Of a stretch of 64,000 bases of DNA, positions 42,110-50,220 are shown in pieces (positions within the stretch are counted from its first letter, which is position 1; each line of letters starts with the position of its first letter). The notes under the pieces were generated by a model, which saw only the letters and a list, made by a program, of their open reading frames with translations, had not been told where the DNA came from and did not search any database. A program made the translations under genes and the position numbers. Source of the DNA: a virus; the IMG/VR virus record IMGVR_UViG_3300026521_000471, positions 1-64,000 of that record; one strand, 5' to 3'.

Positions 42110-43682
42110 ATGGCAAAAGAGAAATTTGTTAGGGGTGAAAAACCTCATGTTAATGTGGGAACAGTAGGGCATAGACTATGTGCCATCTCTTGGTAACAAG
42201 GGATTAAAAAGAGTTTAAATTGTCTGGAAACCCCTAAAGCTTCTTTTACTAAAACAGAGCCAGAAATGGCATATGGTATAGTTAATGAAAATTAGAAAGA
42301 AAAAAGAAGATGGAATATGTGGAAACGCTAAGTTCTTTATAATGGGCAATCAGCAGCCAAGTTACCTAACTCAAATATATTGAGATTTCTATGTGAATAG
42401 AATTTAAGGTAGAAGGTTCAGAGACTGTAATAACTCAGTCCGTTAATCTTAATTGAATTTCGGATTATGGTACAGTCCAGACTACAACAACTTTACTTAG
42501 TTAGTTGGCTTATGAAAGTAAGTGTAGTAATTGGTAGATCATGGCAAGACTACTTTAACTGCAGCAATTACAGCAGTAATGGCAGTTAAAAACGGTGCAG
42601 CATTTATGGATTACGATCAAATCGATAATGCACCAGAAGAAAGAGAAAGAGGTATCACTATTGCTACTTCTCATGTTGAATATGAAACTGATAAAAGACA
42701 TTATGCTCATGTTGATTGTCCAGGTCACGCAGATTATGTTAAAAATATGATTACTGGTGCTGCACAAATGGATGGTGCTATTCTTGTTATTGCTGCTACT
42801 GATGGACCTATGGCTCAAACGAGAGAACATATCCTTCTTTCAAAACAAGTTGGTGTACCAGCAATTGTTGTTTTTATGAACAAAGAGGACCAACTTGATG
42901 ATGAAGATAAAGATGAAATGGCTGAACTTGTAGAAATGGAGATTAGAGAACTTCTTGACCAATACGGTTTTGATGGTGATAACACTCCTGTTATTCTTGG
43001 TAGTGCATTTCAAGCTCTTGAAGAAGCAAAAACCGGTACTTTAGGTGAGTGGTCAGAAAAGATTGTACAACTTATGGATTCAGTAGATGAGTGGATTCCA
43101 GAACCAGTTAGAGATACTGATAAGGATTTCTTAATGCCTATTGAAGATGTATTCTCAATTGCAGGTAGAGGTACAGTTGTTACTGGTAAAATTGAGAGAG
43201 GTACAATCAAACTTGGTGAAACAGTAGAAATTGTAGGTATTAAAGACACTCAAACATCAACTGTTACAGGAATTGAGATGTTCCGTAAAGAGATGGAAGA
43301 AGGTTTAGCTGGGGATAATGCAGGTATTCTTCTAAGAGGAATTTCAAAAGATGATGTTGAAAGAGGTCAAGTTCTTTGTAAACCTGGTTCAATAACACCA
43401 CATACAAAGTTCAAAGCGGAAGTTTATGTTCTAAGTAAAGATGAGGGTGGTCGTCATACTCCATTCTTTAATAATTATAGACCTCAGTTCTATTTCTATA
43501 CATCTGATATTACTGGTGCAATTACACTAGAAGAAGGTGTTGAAATGGCTATGCCTGGTGATAATGTGACTATTACGGTAGAACTTATTGCTCCAATGGC
43601 TATCGAAAAAGGAACAACTTTTGCTATTAGAGAAGGTGGTAGAACTGTCGGCTCTGGTATGATTGGAGAAATTATCGAGTAA
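42110..43682 (+). CDS. tuf: elongation factor Tu, interrupted by a group I intron
   Basis: Exons 42110-42172 and 42534-43682 join to a 403-residue EF-Tu, the GTPase that brings aminoacyl-tRNA to the ribosome. Splicing restores GTVGHVDHGKTT (G1). Other motifs are intact: RGITIATSH (G2 region), DCPGHADYV (G3), NKED (G4) and GSAF (G5); domains 2 and 3 follow to [14 protein letters not shown]. The form [16 protein letters not shown] is that of Campylobacterota. Without splicing, translation stops soon after codon 21. Base composition is richer in G+C than the neighbours, in keeping with a host origin or codon selection. It could replace host EF-Tu under stress or defence attack. Confidence 0.95.
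42173..42533 (+). ncRNA. group I intron in the P-loop codons of tuf
   Basis: 361 bases, no ORF. The exon ends GGCAT; GGCAU pairs with GUGCC in the intron, placing U-G at the 5' splice site (P1). CUAU just before it can pair with the first exon-2 bases GUAG (P10). The core shares long strings with the polymerase intron. P7 pairs GACTGT with ACAGTC, whereas the other intron has GACTAT with ATAGTC: a paired substitution that supports the helix. The intron ends in G, and exon 2 continues in frame as VDHGKT. Confidence 0.92.
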
Positions 43683-43706
43683 ATCTCCTCTCGATAATTT
43701 TTTTGT
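43670..43706 (+). terminator. intrinsic terminator of tuf
   Basis: Ten-base stem AATTATCGAG (43670-43679) / CTCGATAATT (43690-43699), ten-base loop, then a T-run. The upstream arm lies in the last tuf codons. The T-run also forms the T-tract of the next class B promoter. Confidence 0.8.
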
Positions 43707-43711
43707 AAAAT
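43704..43711 (+). promoter_or_regulatory. class B promoter element
   Basis: TGTAAAAT directly behind the tuf terminator T-run, 28 bases before the actin-like gene. Confidence 0.55.
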
Positions 43712-43738
43712 AAGTAATAAACTAAAGGAATTTAATAA

Positions 43739-44713
43739 ATGATAGATTATACAAGATGGAACACATTTCTACCAGTAGATTTGGGCTATGGAGATGTTAA
43801 AATCGCCCTTAAAAAAGAAGATGGTACTTTAATGATTGCTAAGTATCCGTCAGCAGTAGCTAAAGTCAATCCAAAGAGATTTGGTGCCGGCGAAGCAGTT
43901 GAATTTGAAGGCGATTATTACTTAATTGGCGAGAATGCTATAAACTACAAACCCGTAGAAATGAATGATTATGAAACATTAGAAAAGTACGCACCATTAC
44001 TTATTTTTCATGCATTTAGAAAATATGGAGAATTCAATACTATTGTAACAGGACTTTCAATTAGACAAGAGGATAATTCTCAATCATTTAAAGATAGGCT
44101 TTCTAGTTTTGAAATTGATGGTCAAGAATATAATATGGATGTAAAATTACTACCCCAAGGTATTGGAGCTAAAATTGTAGTACAAAAACAATTTAATGAA
44201 ATCCAAAACTATTTAGTTTGTGATGGTGGCTTTAATACTGTTGATTTAGTTCCTGTATTTGATGGAAAAGCAGATTTACACTCTGTTGATGCTTTAGAAA
44301 ATAGAGGCATTATTGAGGTTGTAAATGAATTAATTGAATATATTGCAGGTGAGTATAATATAGAACTATCACCAAAAGAAGCTAAGTATGCCTTAGATAA
44401 TCAACGCATTGATATTTATGGAAAAGAAATTGATTTAACAGATATTATTGCACATATTACAACAGATTATTCTAAAGACTTAGTAAGACAAATAGAAAGA
44501 AAGTTTAAAAAATCATGGCATAAATTCCAAAAAGTTATTATTGTTGGTGGGTTATCTCATTTTGTAGATGCTTCTGTTTATGAACATTTAGCAACTGTAC
44601 CTAAAGGTGAATACTTTAATGCTGTTGGGTTCCACCAATACGCTGATGAAAAATTAGGGGATACGACACCTCAAAAACCAAAGGTTACTAGAAGACGAGT
44701 GAGTAAACTCTAA
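43739..44713 (+). CDS. ParM/StbA-like actin homologue
   Basis: A 324-residue actin-fold ATPase. Phosphate-1 loop VDLGYGDVKIA (about residues 14-24), phosphate-2 LVCDGGFNTVDLVPV (about 160-174) and adenosine motif KVIIVGGLSHFV (about 263-274) are in the order of plasmid ParM/StbA proteins. Such proteins form dynamic filaments that push DNA apart; phage members position or segregate phage DNA. No adjacent ParR-like DNA-binding gene is evident. The tail is basic (TRRRVSKL). Confidence 0.88.
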   Translation: MIDYTRWNTFLPVDLGYGDVKIALKKEDGTLMIAKYPSAVAKVNPKRFGAGEAVEFEGDYYLIGENAINYKPVEMNDYETLEKYAPLLIFHAFRKYGEFNTIVTGLSIRQEDNSQSFKDRLSSFEIDGQEYNMDVKLLPQGIGAKIVVQKQFNEIQNYLVCDGGFNTVDLVPVFDGKADLHSVDALENRGIIEVVNELIEYIAGEYNIELSPKEAKYALDNQRIDIYGKEIDLTDIIAHITTDYSKDLVRQIERKFKKSWHKFQKVIIVGGLSHFVDASVYEHLATVPKGEYFNAVGFHQYADEKLGDTTPQKPKVTRRRVSKL

Positions 44714-44729
44714 TCTTCACTAATTTTTA

Positions 44730-44752
44730 TTTAAGGCTTTATACGATATAAT
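44730..44752 (+). promoter_or_regulatory. class A promoter
   Basis: TTTAAG (44730-44735), 11-base gap, TATAAT (44747-44752), 30 bases before the ATG at 44783. Confidence 0.8.
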
Positions 44753-44782
44753 ACATATACAAATCAATTAAAGGGACAGTTT

Positions 44783-45436
44783 ATGGCTTGTATTAAAGTT
44801 TTAAATAATTTAAGTGCTTTTTCAAAAAGCACTAAACTATATAAAAAAATAGATGGAGCGGATAAAACTCCATCTATAAACTACACACTACATTTTTCAA
44901 AACATCTTAACACTCCAAGAAAAATATCAAATTCAAAAGGTTATCAGTCAAGAATAGTTGATGGGTTAAGATTAAAAAGTTTTAAAATAATCATTGAAGA
45001 TATTTTACCTAAATTAATAGAAAAGGGAGAGGGAAAATATGTTATTTCATTACTTAAATCGGATAATGGTCCAATTCTAAATTTATTAATAGCATTTGAA
45101 AAAAATAAATTTATTGAAAACGAATGGTTTATATTATTAATAACTACCTTAGTTAAAAATGAATCAATGATGTCATTTAAAGATATTCCTGTTGATAATA
45201 GATTGTTTTCTAATATTATTTTTGATGATTTAATGGAAGTACCTATTATTGAACAGACTAAAAATAAACAAGCACAAGAACAATTTAAAAAAAATAAAAA
45301 GAATCAGTATGATCCTGAATACGTCAAGCGAAAATTATTACGACCTGGATTACGTATTAAAAAGAAAGTAAATCCAGGTATTAAACGTAGAGGTTTACGT
45401 ATTGTTAAAAAAAGAAGTGAAAAATATGATGTTTGA
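44783..45436 (+). CDS. unknown protein with very basic C-terminus
   Basis: A 217-residue protein: polar N-terminus, helical middle (about 70-150), then a Lys/Arg-rich last 60 residues with the near-repeats RPGLRIKKKVNPG and RRGLRIVKKR. The basic tail suggests nucleic acid or ribosome binding, possibly with the actin-like protein encoded upstream as a filament adaptor (speculative). Overlaps the next gene. Confidence 0.7.
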   Translation: MACIKVLNNLSAFSKSTKLYKKIDGADKTPSINYTLHFSKHLNTPRKISNSKGYQSRIVDGLRLKSFKIIIEDILPKLIEKGEGKYVISLLKSDNGPILNLLIAFEKNKFIENEWFILLITTLVKNESMMSFKDIPVDNRLFSNIIFDDLMEVPIIEQTKNKQAQEQFKKNKKNQYDPEYVKRKLLRPGLRIKKKVNPGIKRRGLRIVKKRSEKYDV

Positions 45437-45785
45437 ATATAGTCCAGAATATAAAGTCGAACCAATCAGTACAAAATTCAATGACGATGAATTTTATTAT
45501 ATCGGGTATATAAACCAAAATGGAAAGGTTGATATTTTAGAAATTATGATAGGAGAATTATATTCTGAATCATCACCATATTCACATAGCAAAAGATATT
45601 ATGTAAAAGTGTTAATTCCCCAAGAATACTACAAAAGTTTCTTTCATAAATGGATGGATTTAACACATACAAAATATTATTTAAACGATACTAAAATTGA
45701 TATTGCGTTTATACACCTCGCTGAGAAAACCCAATGGCTAAAGACCATTGGGATGAATCAGCAATTATTTGACATTTTACATTAA
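45426..45785 (+). CDS. unknown 119-residue protein
   Basis: ATG at 45426 (or 45429) lies inside the end of the previous gene, after AGAAGTG. Mixed strand/helix with an acidic start (FEYSPEYKVEPI). Last gene before the TnpB element. Not recognised. Confidence 0.65.
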   Translation: MMFEYSPEYKVEPISTKFNDDEFYYIGYINQNGKVDILEIMIGELYSESSPYSHSKRYYVKVLIPQEYYKSFFHKWMDLTHTKYYLNDTKIDIAFIHLAEKTQWLKTIGMNQQLFDILH

Positions 45786-45790
45786 TTTAT

Positions 45791-45798
45791 TGTAAAAT
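45791..45798 (+). promoter_or_regulatory. class B promoter element before tnpB
   Basis: TGTAAAAT 35 bases before the tnpB start. Probably belonged to the phage gene now interrupted by the element, since it lies outside the element. Confidence 0.5.
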
Positions 45799-45832
45799 AA
45801 GTATATAGATATAGAGTTTAAGGAGGATTGAG

Positions 45833-47023
45833 TTGAAATTTCATCGTAATTACAAATTCAGATTACAACCAAATACTGAACAATCCGATTTCCTTAATCA
45901 TTATTTCTTTACTGCAAATCAAGCCTGGAACTTTGCTTTGAATTTAAAAATCAAAGACCTTTCTGTCAATTCTTCTCTGCCGAAGGCAGATAGGAAATAC
46001 TTAAAGTTCAAAGATATTTATTCTCTTACAAAAGAACACCTTAAAGAACGAGGAATTAAATACAATTCAGGTGTAATTCAAGATGAACTAAGAAAATTAG
46101 ATGATACGTTTTCTCGATTCCATAAGAAAATTGGTGGATTTCCTAAATTCAAGTCCTCAAAGAAAATCGAACAATCAATCATCATCAGGAATCAAGCAAC
46201 TTATTGGGATGAAATGGAATTGGAGATCTTCAGAAAGAAAATCAGAACTAAATTCCATCGAGAAATTCCTTTGGAATCTAAATTTACTGGTGGTATTGTA
46301 AAAAGAGAGTCAGATGGAAACTATTATTTTATTGCTAATTTGATCATTAATGATAAAAATCAATATCCAAAAACAGGAACAGAATGTGCTCTTGATTTGA
46401 ATGTAGAAAATATAGCTATTTCAGATTCAAATGGAAATCGAAGATTGATTAAATTGGAGGATTTTTCAAAAAGTAAATATTCAAAGAACTTTTTAAAGTT
46501 ACAAAGAAAACTTTCAAAAAGATACAAAGAAAAGAACTTTTCTAAAAATACCAAACGATTACAAAAGAAATCAAATCGAATGTACAAGAAAATCAAAAAC
46601 AAAAAAGAGGATTTTTTTCACAAGCTCAGTAATGAGCTGACTAATCAATATGATAGAATCACAATAGAAGATCTGGAAATCAAAAAGATGAAAGAATCGA
46701 AATCAAATCGACTCAATCGTCTGATTTCAGATGTAAGTTGGGGTTCGTTGATACAAAAAATCAAATATAAACAAGAACAAAAGAACAAATTGATTAGAGA
46801 ATTAAATCCAGCTTTTAGCAGTCAGAGATGCTTCAAATGTGGTCATATCAGTAAGAACAATAGAAAAACGCAAAGCGTTTTTAATTGTGAAAACTGTGGA
46901 TACACTACTCATGCAGACCTGAATGCTTCAGATAATCTCTTAGATTATGATAATTGGTCTCTGGAACAGATGACCTTGATCCAGCAATGGAATCAGAATC
47001 TTTGTATCGAGAATGTCAGTTAA
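45833..47023 (+). CDS. tnpB: TnpB (IS200/IS605-type RNA-guided nuclease)
   Basis: A 396-residue TnpB, ancestor-type relative of Cas12. The RuvC-like catalytic residues are Asp-188 (CALDLNVENIAI), Glu-279 (ITIEDL) and Asp-362 (HADLNASDN). The zinc finger has CFKC (333-336) and CENC (352-355). The N-terminal OB-like part opens MKFHRNYKFRLQPN, as is normal. Length is typical and no residue is missing, so it should be active. Starts at TTG after AGGAGG. No tnpA transposase gene lies next to it, so movement would need help in trans or rely on DNA cutting and repair. Confidence 0.93.
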   Translation: MKFHRNYKFRLQPNTEQSDFLNHYFFTANQAWNFALNLKIKDLSVNSSLPKADRKYLKFKDIYSLTKEHLKERGIKYNSGVIQDELRKLDDTFSRFHKKIGGFPKFKSSKKIEQSIIIRNQATYWDEMELEIFRKKIRTKFHREIPLESKFTGGIVKRESDGNYYFIANLIINDKNQYPKTGTECALDLNVENIAISDSNGNRRLIKLEDFSKSKYSKNFLKLQRKLSKRYKEKNFSKNTKRLQKKSNRMYKKIKNKKEDFFHKLSNELTNQYDRITIEDLEIKKMKESKSNRLNRLISDVSWGSLIQKIKYKQEQKNKLIRELNPAFSSQRCFKCGHISKNNRKTQSVFNCENCGYTTHADLNASDNLLDYDNWSLEQMTLIQQWNQNLCIENVS

Positions 47024-47100
47024 TTCTGAAATTCGATGATTGGAGTGCCTCTCGGCACTCCCTTAGAAGCCCAATCGTCTTTAGCGGTTGGGTAGTTCAC
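47024..47100 (+). ncRNA. IS605-type right end and probable omega (guide) RNA scaffold
   Basis: Directly behind tnpB: hairpin GGAGTGCC/GGCACTCC (47042-47061), then CCCAATCG (47070-47077) / CGGTTGGG (47085-47092), ending GGTAGTTCAC at 47100. This is the structured right end of IS605-type elements from which the guide RNA scaffold derives; the RNA probably starts inside tnpB. The guide would be the flanking bases from 47101 (AAAAGACACACC...). Confidence 0.75.
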
Positions 47101-47101
47101 A

Positions 47102-47335
47102 AAAGACACACCATTAGAAGCCGAAATAGCCTTTTATTCAATATTGCAACGCCCTCATAAAGATTTCATGGAAATTATTAAAAGGTCAGAAGAAGGTTTC
47201 GCTATTAAATATCCGGATATTTATTTAAATAGGGTTCTTACTAAACAAAAAATGACCTGTTCACATCCTCCATTTTTAGAAGGAAAATCTATAAAGATAA
47301 TCAATAATTCTGCGAGTTTTATTTCATATAATTAA
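47102..47335 (+). pseudogene. 3' part of a gene interrupted by the TnpB element
   Basis: The frame is open from the very edge of the element: KDTPLEAEIAFYSILQRPHKDF and on to TAA at 47335, about 78 codons, without a plausible start near its beginning. It contains IKYPDIYLNR, an internal PE/PD string. Joining the base after 45832 to 47101 would fuse it in frame to TTG AG(A) at 45828-45832, suggesting the original start lay there. A shortened product from ATG 47168 remains possible. Confidence 0.6.
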
Positions 47336-47342
47336 AAAAAAT

Positions 47343-47350
47343 TGTAAAAT
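47343..47350 (+). promoter_or_regulatory. class B promoter element
   Basis: TGTAAAAT 28 bases before the ATG of the phosphoribosyltransferase gene at 47378. Confidence 0.5.
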
Positions 47351-47377
47351 TATTAATAAATATATTAAGGATTTACA

Positions 47378-47833
47378 ATGGCTGATAAAATCTATATGGA
47401 TTGGGCTACATTTGATAATGATGTGCAAATATTTATAGATTACTTGCACTCTTTTAATAGATTAGATAATGCAGTTATCTTATCTTTAAAACGAGGAGCA
47501 TTTCCTACTTCAACTACTCTTTCAAATAAATTAAATATACCTATTTCGGTAGTATCTTTCCAAACCAGGGATGGTAAAGATACCGAACCTACTTTTTTAG
47601 AACCGGATATTTTTAAAGATGCTAAAAACATTATCATCCCTGATGATATTTATGATACTGGTAAAACTATTGAAATAGTAATTGAAAAACTAATAAATGA
47701 CTATGGATTTAAATTAGAAAATTTAACAGGTTTATTTCATTATAGATCCGATAATATTTTTAAATCATCATTAAAATTTTATAGAAGTATTCGATACAAT
47801 GAAAACAAATGGGTTGTTATGCCATGGGAATAG
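47378..47833 (+). CDS. type I phosphoribosyltransferase (xanthine/hypoxanthine-like)
   Basis: A 151-residue enzyme with the PRPP-binding loop IIIPDDIYDTGKT (residues 85-97), an N-terminal LSLKRGAFPTSTTLSNKL loop and the C-terminal WVVMPWE, which matches the W-(I/V)-V-x-PWE ending of xanthine-guanine type enzymes. It would attach phosphoribose to a base, probably a purine. Base specificity cannot be read from sequence; it is not of the nicotinamide type. Starts a unit that includes the NMN-adenylyltransferase-like gene. Confidence 0.88.
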   Translation: MADKIYMDWATFDNDVQIFIDYLHSFNRLDNAVILSLKRGAFPTSTTLSNKLNIPISVVSFQTRDGKDTEPTFLEPDIFKDAKNIIIPDDIYDTGKTIEIVIEKLINDYGFKLENLTGLFHYRSDNIFKSSLKFYRSIRYNENKWVVMPWE

Positions 47834-48207
47834 ATAATATTGATGAATTTAAAAAGATAATATCAGACTGTGGTTCTATTTCTAAAAATTTTTCAGATAA
47901 AGATATTAATGGCGAATTATCCATAGAAGACCTTTTACAAAAAGGATTTGATAAACATATAGGTTCATTTGAAATTCCAGAAACTATTAAAAATATTATG
48001 GAAATAGATGAAATAAATGCAATAATAACATGGTATTTATCTTGGAAAATATCTTGCCCAATAGAAGAACAAAATACATGTACTATCAGAGATACTTTTG
48101 GTTATAAAGAAAGTATAAAAGTAATAATAGCAATAAATTTTTACAAATATCTAAGAAATAAGGGTTATGACCCCGATATTGTCGAAATTTTTTTAAAACA
48201 ACAATAA
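47824..48207 (+). CDS. unknown 127-residue protein
   Basis: ATG at 47824 overlaps the end of the phosphoribosyltransferase gene by ten bases. Helical, acidic first half and a mixed second half (IDEINAIITWYLSWKISC). Not recognised. Confidence 0.6.
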   Translation: MGIDNIDEFKKIISDCGSISKNFSDKDINGELSIEDLLQKGFDKHIGSFEIPETIKNIMEIDEINAIITWYLSWKISCPIEEQNTCTIRDTFGYKESIKVIIAINFYKYLRNKGYDPDIVEIFLKQQ

Positions 48208-48232
48208 ATATAAATATAAGGAAATTAAGGCA

Positions 48233-48598
48233 ATGAATATGAATCAAAATAGAGTAGAGCACAAACAAAGTGTTGCAGAAGAATTTATTAGACAAGTTTT
48301 ATTCGTTAAGGATGATGATAAAGTACTTGCTGTATTCCCATTTTATCATGAAATAAGTGACTTAGAATATAATTCATTAGTCGAAAGTTTTTATGAAACA
48401 TCTGATGAAGAAGACCCTAAAATTCCAAAGAGACATGAATTTTGTTTAATGAATGAGGAAGAATTTGGATGGGGTTGGATACATAGTAAAATGATTCAAT
48501 ATTTGGATGTAGCTGAATTTGATGAATATGATACTTTTAGAAACGCTTTAGTCGATTCAAAAGTAATCAAAAGTACATTTATTCTAAATGAGGAATAA
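48233..48598 (+). CDS. unknown acidic protein
   Basis: A 121-residue protein rich in Glu and Phe; FCLMNEEEFGWGWIHSKM is its most distinctive stretch. Two bases before the adenylyltransferase-like gene. Start after AAGGCA. Not recognised. Confidence 0.65.
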   Translation: MNMNQNRVEHKQSVAEEFIRQVLFVKDDDKVLAVFPFYHEISDLEYNSLVESFYETSDEEDPKIPKRHEFCLMNEEEFGWGWIHSKMIQYLDVAEFDEYDTFRNALVDSKVIKSTFILNEE

Positions 48599-48600
48599 CT

Positions 48601-49119
48601 ATGGCTGTATTAGGAAGCCCAAATTATAGAGTAGGACTTATTATCGCTAATGCTCAACCATTTCATAATGGGCATTTAAAAATTATAGGTGATGCGTTAA
48701 TGATGTGTGATGAAGTCATAATTTCATTTAAAGATTATGATACATCATATTTTAATTATGATATTAATCAACAAATTGCAAGAAAAGTTTTTGACCTCAA
48801 TCCAAGAATAGCATTTTTTGGAACTGAATATGATCCTTTATTAGGCACACCTAAACATTTTATTTCTAGAACTCTTGATAAGTTGGAAGAAGCTAATTAT
48901 AATATGCCAACACATTTTTTTACAAATTATGATTTATGGGTTGAACCTGCAAAAGAATTACAACTAGAAACCATAAGAGTATCAACTTTAGCAGATACAA
49001 ATTCATTAGATATAATCAATTCTATCGAATCAAAAACAGATCTATGGAAAGAGAAAGTCCCTTACTCGGCTATTGATATTATCGAAACGTATATAGCTAC
49101 TAAAAATAGAAATTTTTAA
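48601..49119 (+). CDS. NMN adenylyltransferase-like (NadM-type) nucleotidylyltransferase
   Basis: A 172-residue protein with the cytidylyltransferase-like fold: VGLIIANAQPFHNGHLKII gives the HxGH motif at residues 22-25, preceded by the Q-PFH pattern of NadM and bifunctional phage NadM/Nudix proteins. The later ISTxxR-type motif is less clear. It would join NMN or NaMN with ATP to make a dinucleotide. With the NAD kinase at 52252 it suggests phage support of host NAD(P). Other nucleotidylyl acceptors are possible. Confidence 0.82.
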   Translation: MAVLGSPNYRVGLIIANAQPFHNGHLKIIGDALMMCDEVIISFKDYDTSYFNYDINQQIARKVFDLNPRIAFFGTEYDPLLGTPKHFISRTLDKLEEANYNMPTHFFTNYDLWVEPAKELQLETIRVSTLADTNSLDIINSIESKTDLWKEKVPYSAIDIIETYIATKNRNF

Positions 49120-49125
49120 ATTAAT

Positions 49126-49133
49126 TGTAAAAT
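49126..49133 (+). promoter_or_regulatory. class B promoter element
   Basis: TGTAAAAT, 28 bases before the ATG at 49161. Confidence 0.5.
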
Positions 49134-49160
49134 ATTCCATATAAAACTGAAGGGATTTTA

Positions 49161-49961
49161 ATGGATTTAACTTATAAAAACAAAGAGGGTATTTCACTTA
49201 ATGATATTGTGAATGCCTTAAATTCAAAAAAACTAGCAAAGAAAGAAATCATTACAAGCGTCTCTGCTAAAAAATCAATCGATACGCTTCTTAAAAAATT
49301 ACTAGAAAATAATATTATTATTAAGGAACAAAGTGGTCGGTCAGTTTTTTATAAATTAAATGAAAGTAAAATCGATTATAAAACTAATCAACTTAATGAG
49401 ATGAAATCGGTTGTTTCAAAAGATAATCAGATAACAAAAATTATTGAAGTAGAACCCATAAAAGAAGATAAAAAAATTTCGGATGAAGTAGATGAAGAAA
49501 ATTTAAATTACCTTAAAAAAGAAATGGAAAGTAAATTAGGAAAAGAAGTTACTGCTATTTTACATCATAGAAATGAGCCTAAAGAAAAAGTAGAAGTTTC
49601 TAATCCTAAAAAAATTTATGATGATTTGGAAGAAGAAATATTAAAAGAGAATCCATATCGATTCGTTTTAAATTTTTTTAATACTACATTGAACAACGAA
49701 AAAGCTACAGGTTATTTTAGAAGACGAGATAGCTATGTTGTAAAATCAATATATAATAAATTTAAGACAAAAGCCGATAAGATTAAAGAATATGATGTTG
49801 ATCAACAACACCAACCATTTTATAGAGCATTTACTATTGTTAATGGTATTGTAAAGATTTATCATATAGATATGAATCGTATGATAAGAGCAAGCTATGA
49901 AATATTTAAAATAAAAGATGAAGATATGAAATTTTTTAAGGGTGAAAATAATGAAAATTAA
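49161..49961 (+). CDS. unknown protein with possible winged-helix N-terminus
   Basis: A 266-residue protein. Residues 1-75 (NKEGISLNDIVNALNSKK ... LLENNIIIKEQSGRSVFYKLNE) resemble a winged helix: three helices and a beta hairpin. A charged linker follows, then a C-terminal domain with aromatic patches (FYRAFTIVNGIVKIYHID). Could be a transcription regulator, but no family is recognised. Confidence 0.65.
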   Translation: MDLTYKNKEGISLNDIVNALNSKKLAKKEIITSVSAKKSIDTLLKKLLENNIIIKEQSGRSVFYKLNESKIDYKTNQLNEMKSVVSKDNQITKIIEVEPIKEDKKISDEVDEENLNYLKKEMESKLGKEVTAILHHRNEPKEKVEVSNPKKIYDDLEEEILKENPYRFVLNFFNTTLNNEKATGYFRRRDSYVVKSIYNKFKTKADKIKEYDVDQQHQPFYRAFTIVNGIVKIYHIDMNRMIRASYEIFKIKDEDMKFFKGENNEN

Positions 49962-50220
49962 AAGTGATGCACCATCTAATCCAAAAGATTTAACTCTTCA
50001 TGAAGAGTTAAGTGAACGAGGTATATCTATAACTCTTTTTTGGATTTTTATAATGTCATTTGGCATGATATTAATGTGGGTGGCTCTTATGAGTCCACAA
50101 ATAACAGGTTTAGTAGCATTTATAGTCTTCTTCATAGGTTTAAATAGAGTAGATGCTTCTATTGATTGGTTTAGAGGAATAGATGATAAAGTTTCAATTA
50201 GTGAAAAGGATATAATATAA
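49951..50220 (+). CDS. predicted membrane protein, two segments
   Basis: An 89-residue protein with two membrane segments (about 25-47 and 50-67) and charged ends. ATG 49951 overlaps the preceding stop. The next gene starts on its last base. Family unknown. Confidence 0.65.
   Translation: MKIKSDAPSNPKDLTLHEELSERGISITLFWIFIMSFGMILMWVALMSPQITGLVAFIVFFIGLNRVDASIDWFRGIDDKVSISEKDII

Noticed and set aside
42555-42830. Antisense ORF within tuf
   Set aside because: Composition mirrors the EF-Tu G domain; no start signal and no known similarity.
46101-46301. Overlapping ORFs in other frames of tnpB
   Set aside because: Shadow frames of a well-supported TnpB; no ribosome site.
47378-47833. Nicotinamide phosphoribosyltransferase for NAD synthesis
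   Set aside because: It is a short type I PRPP-loop enzyme with a PWE ending; nicotinamide enzymes are larger and of a different fold.
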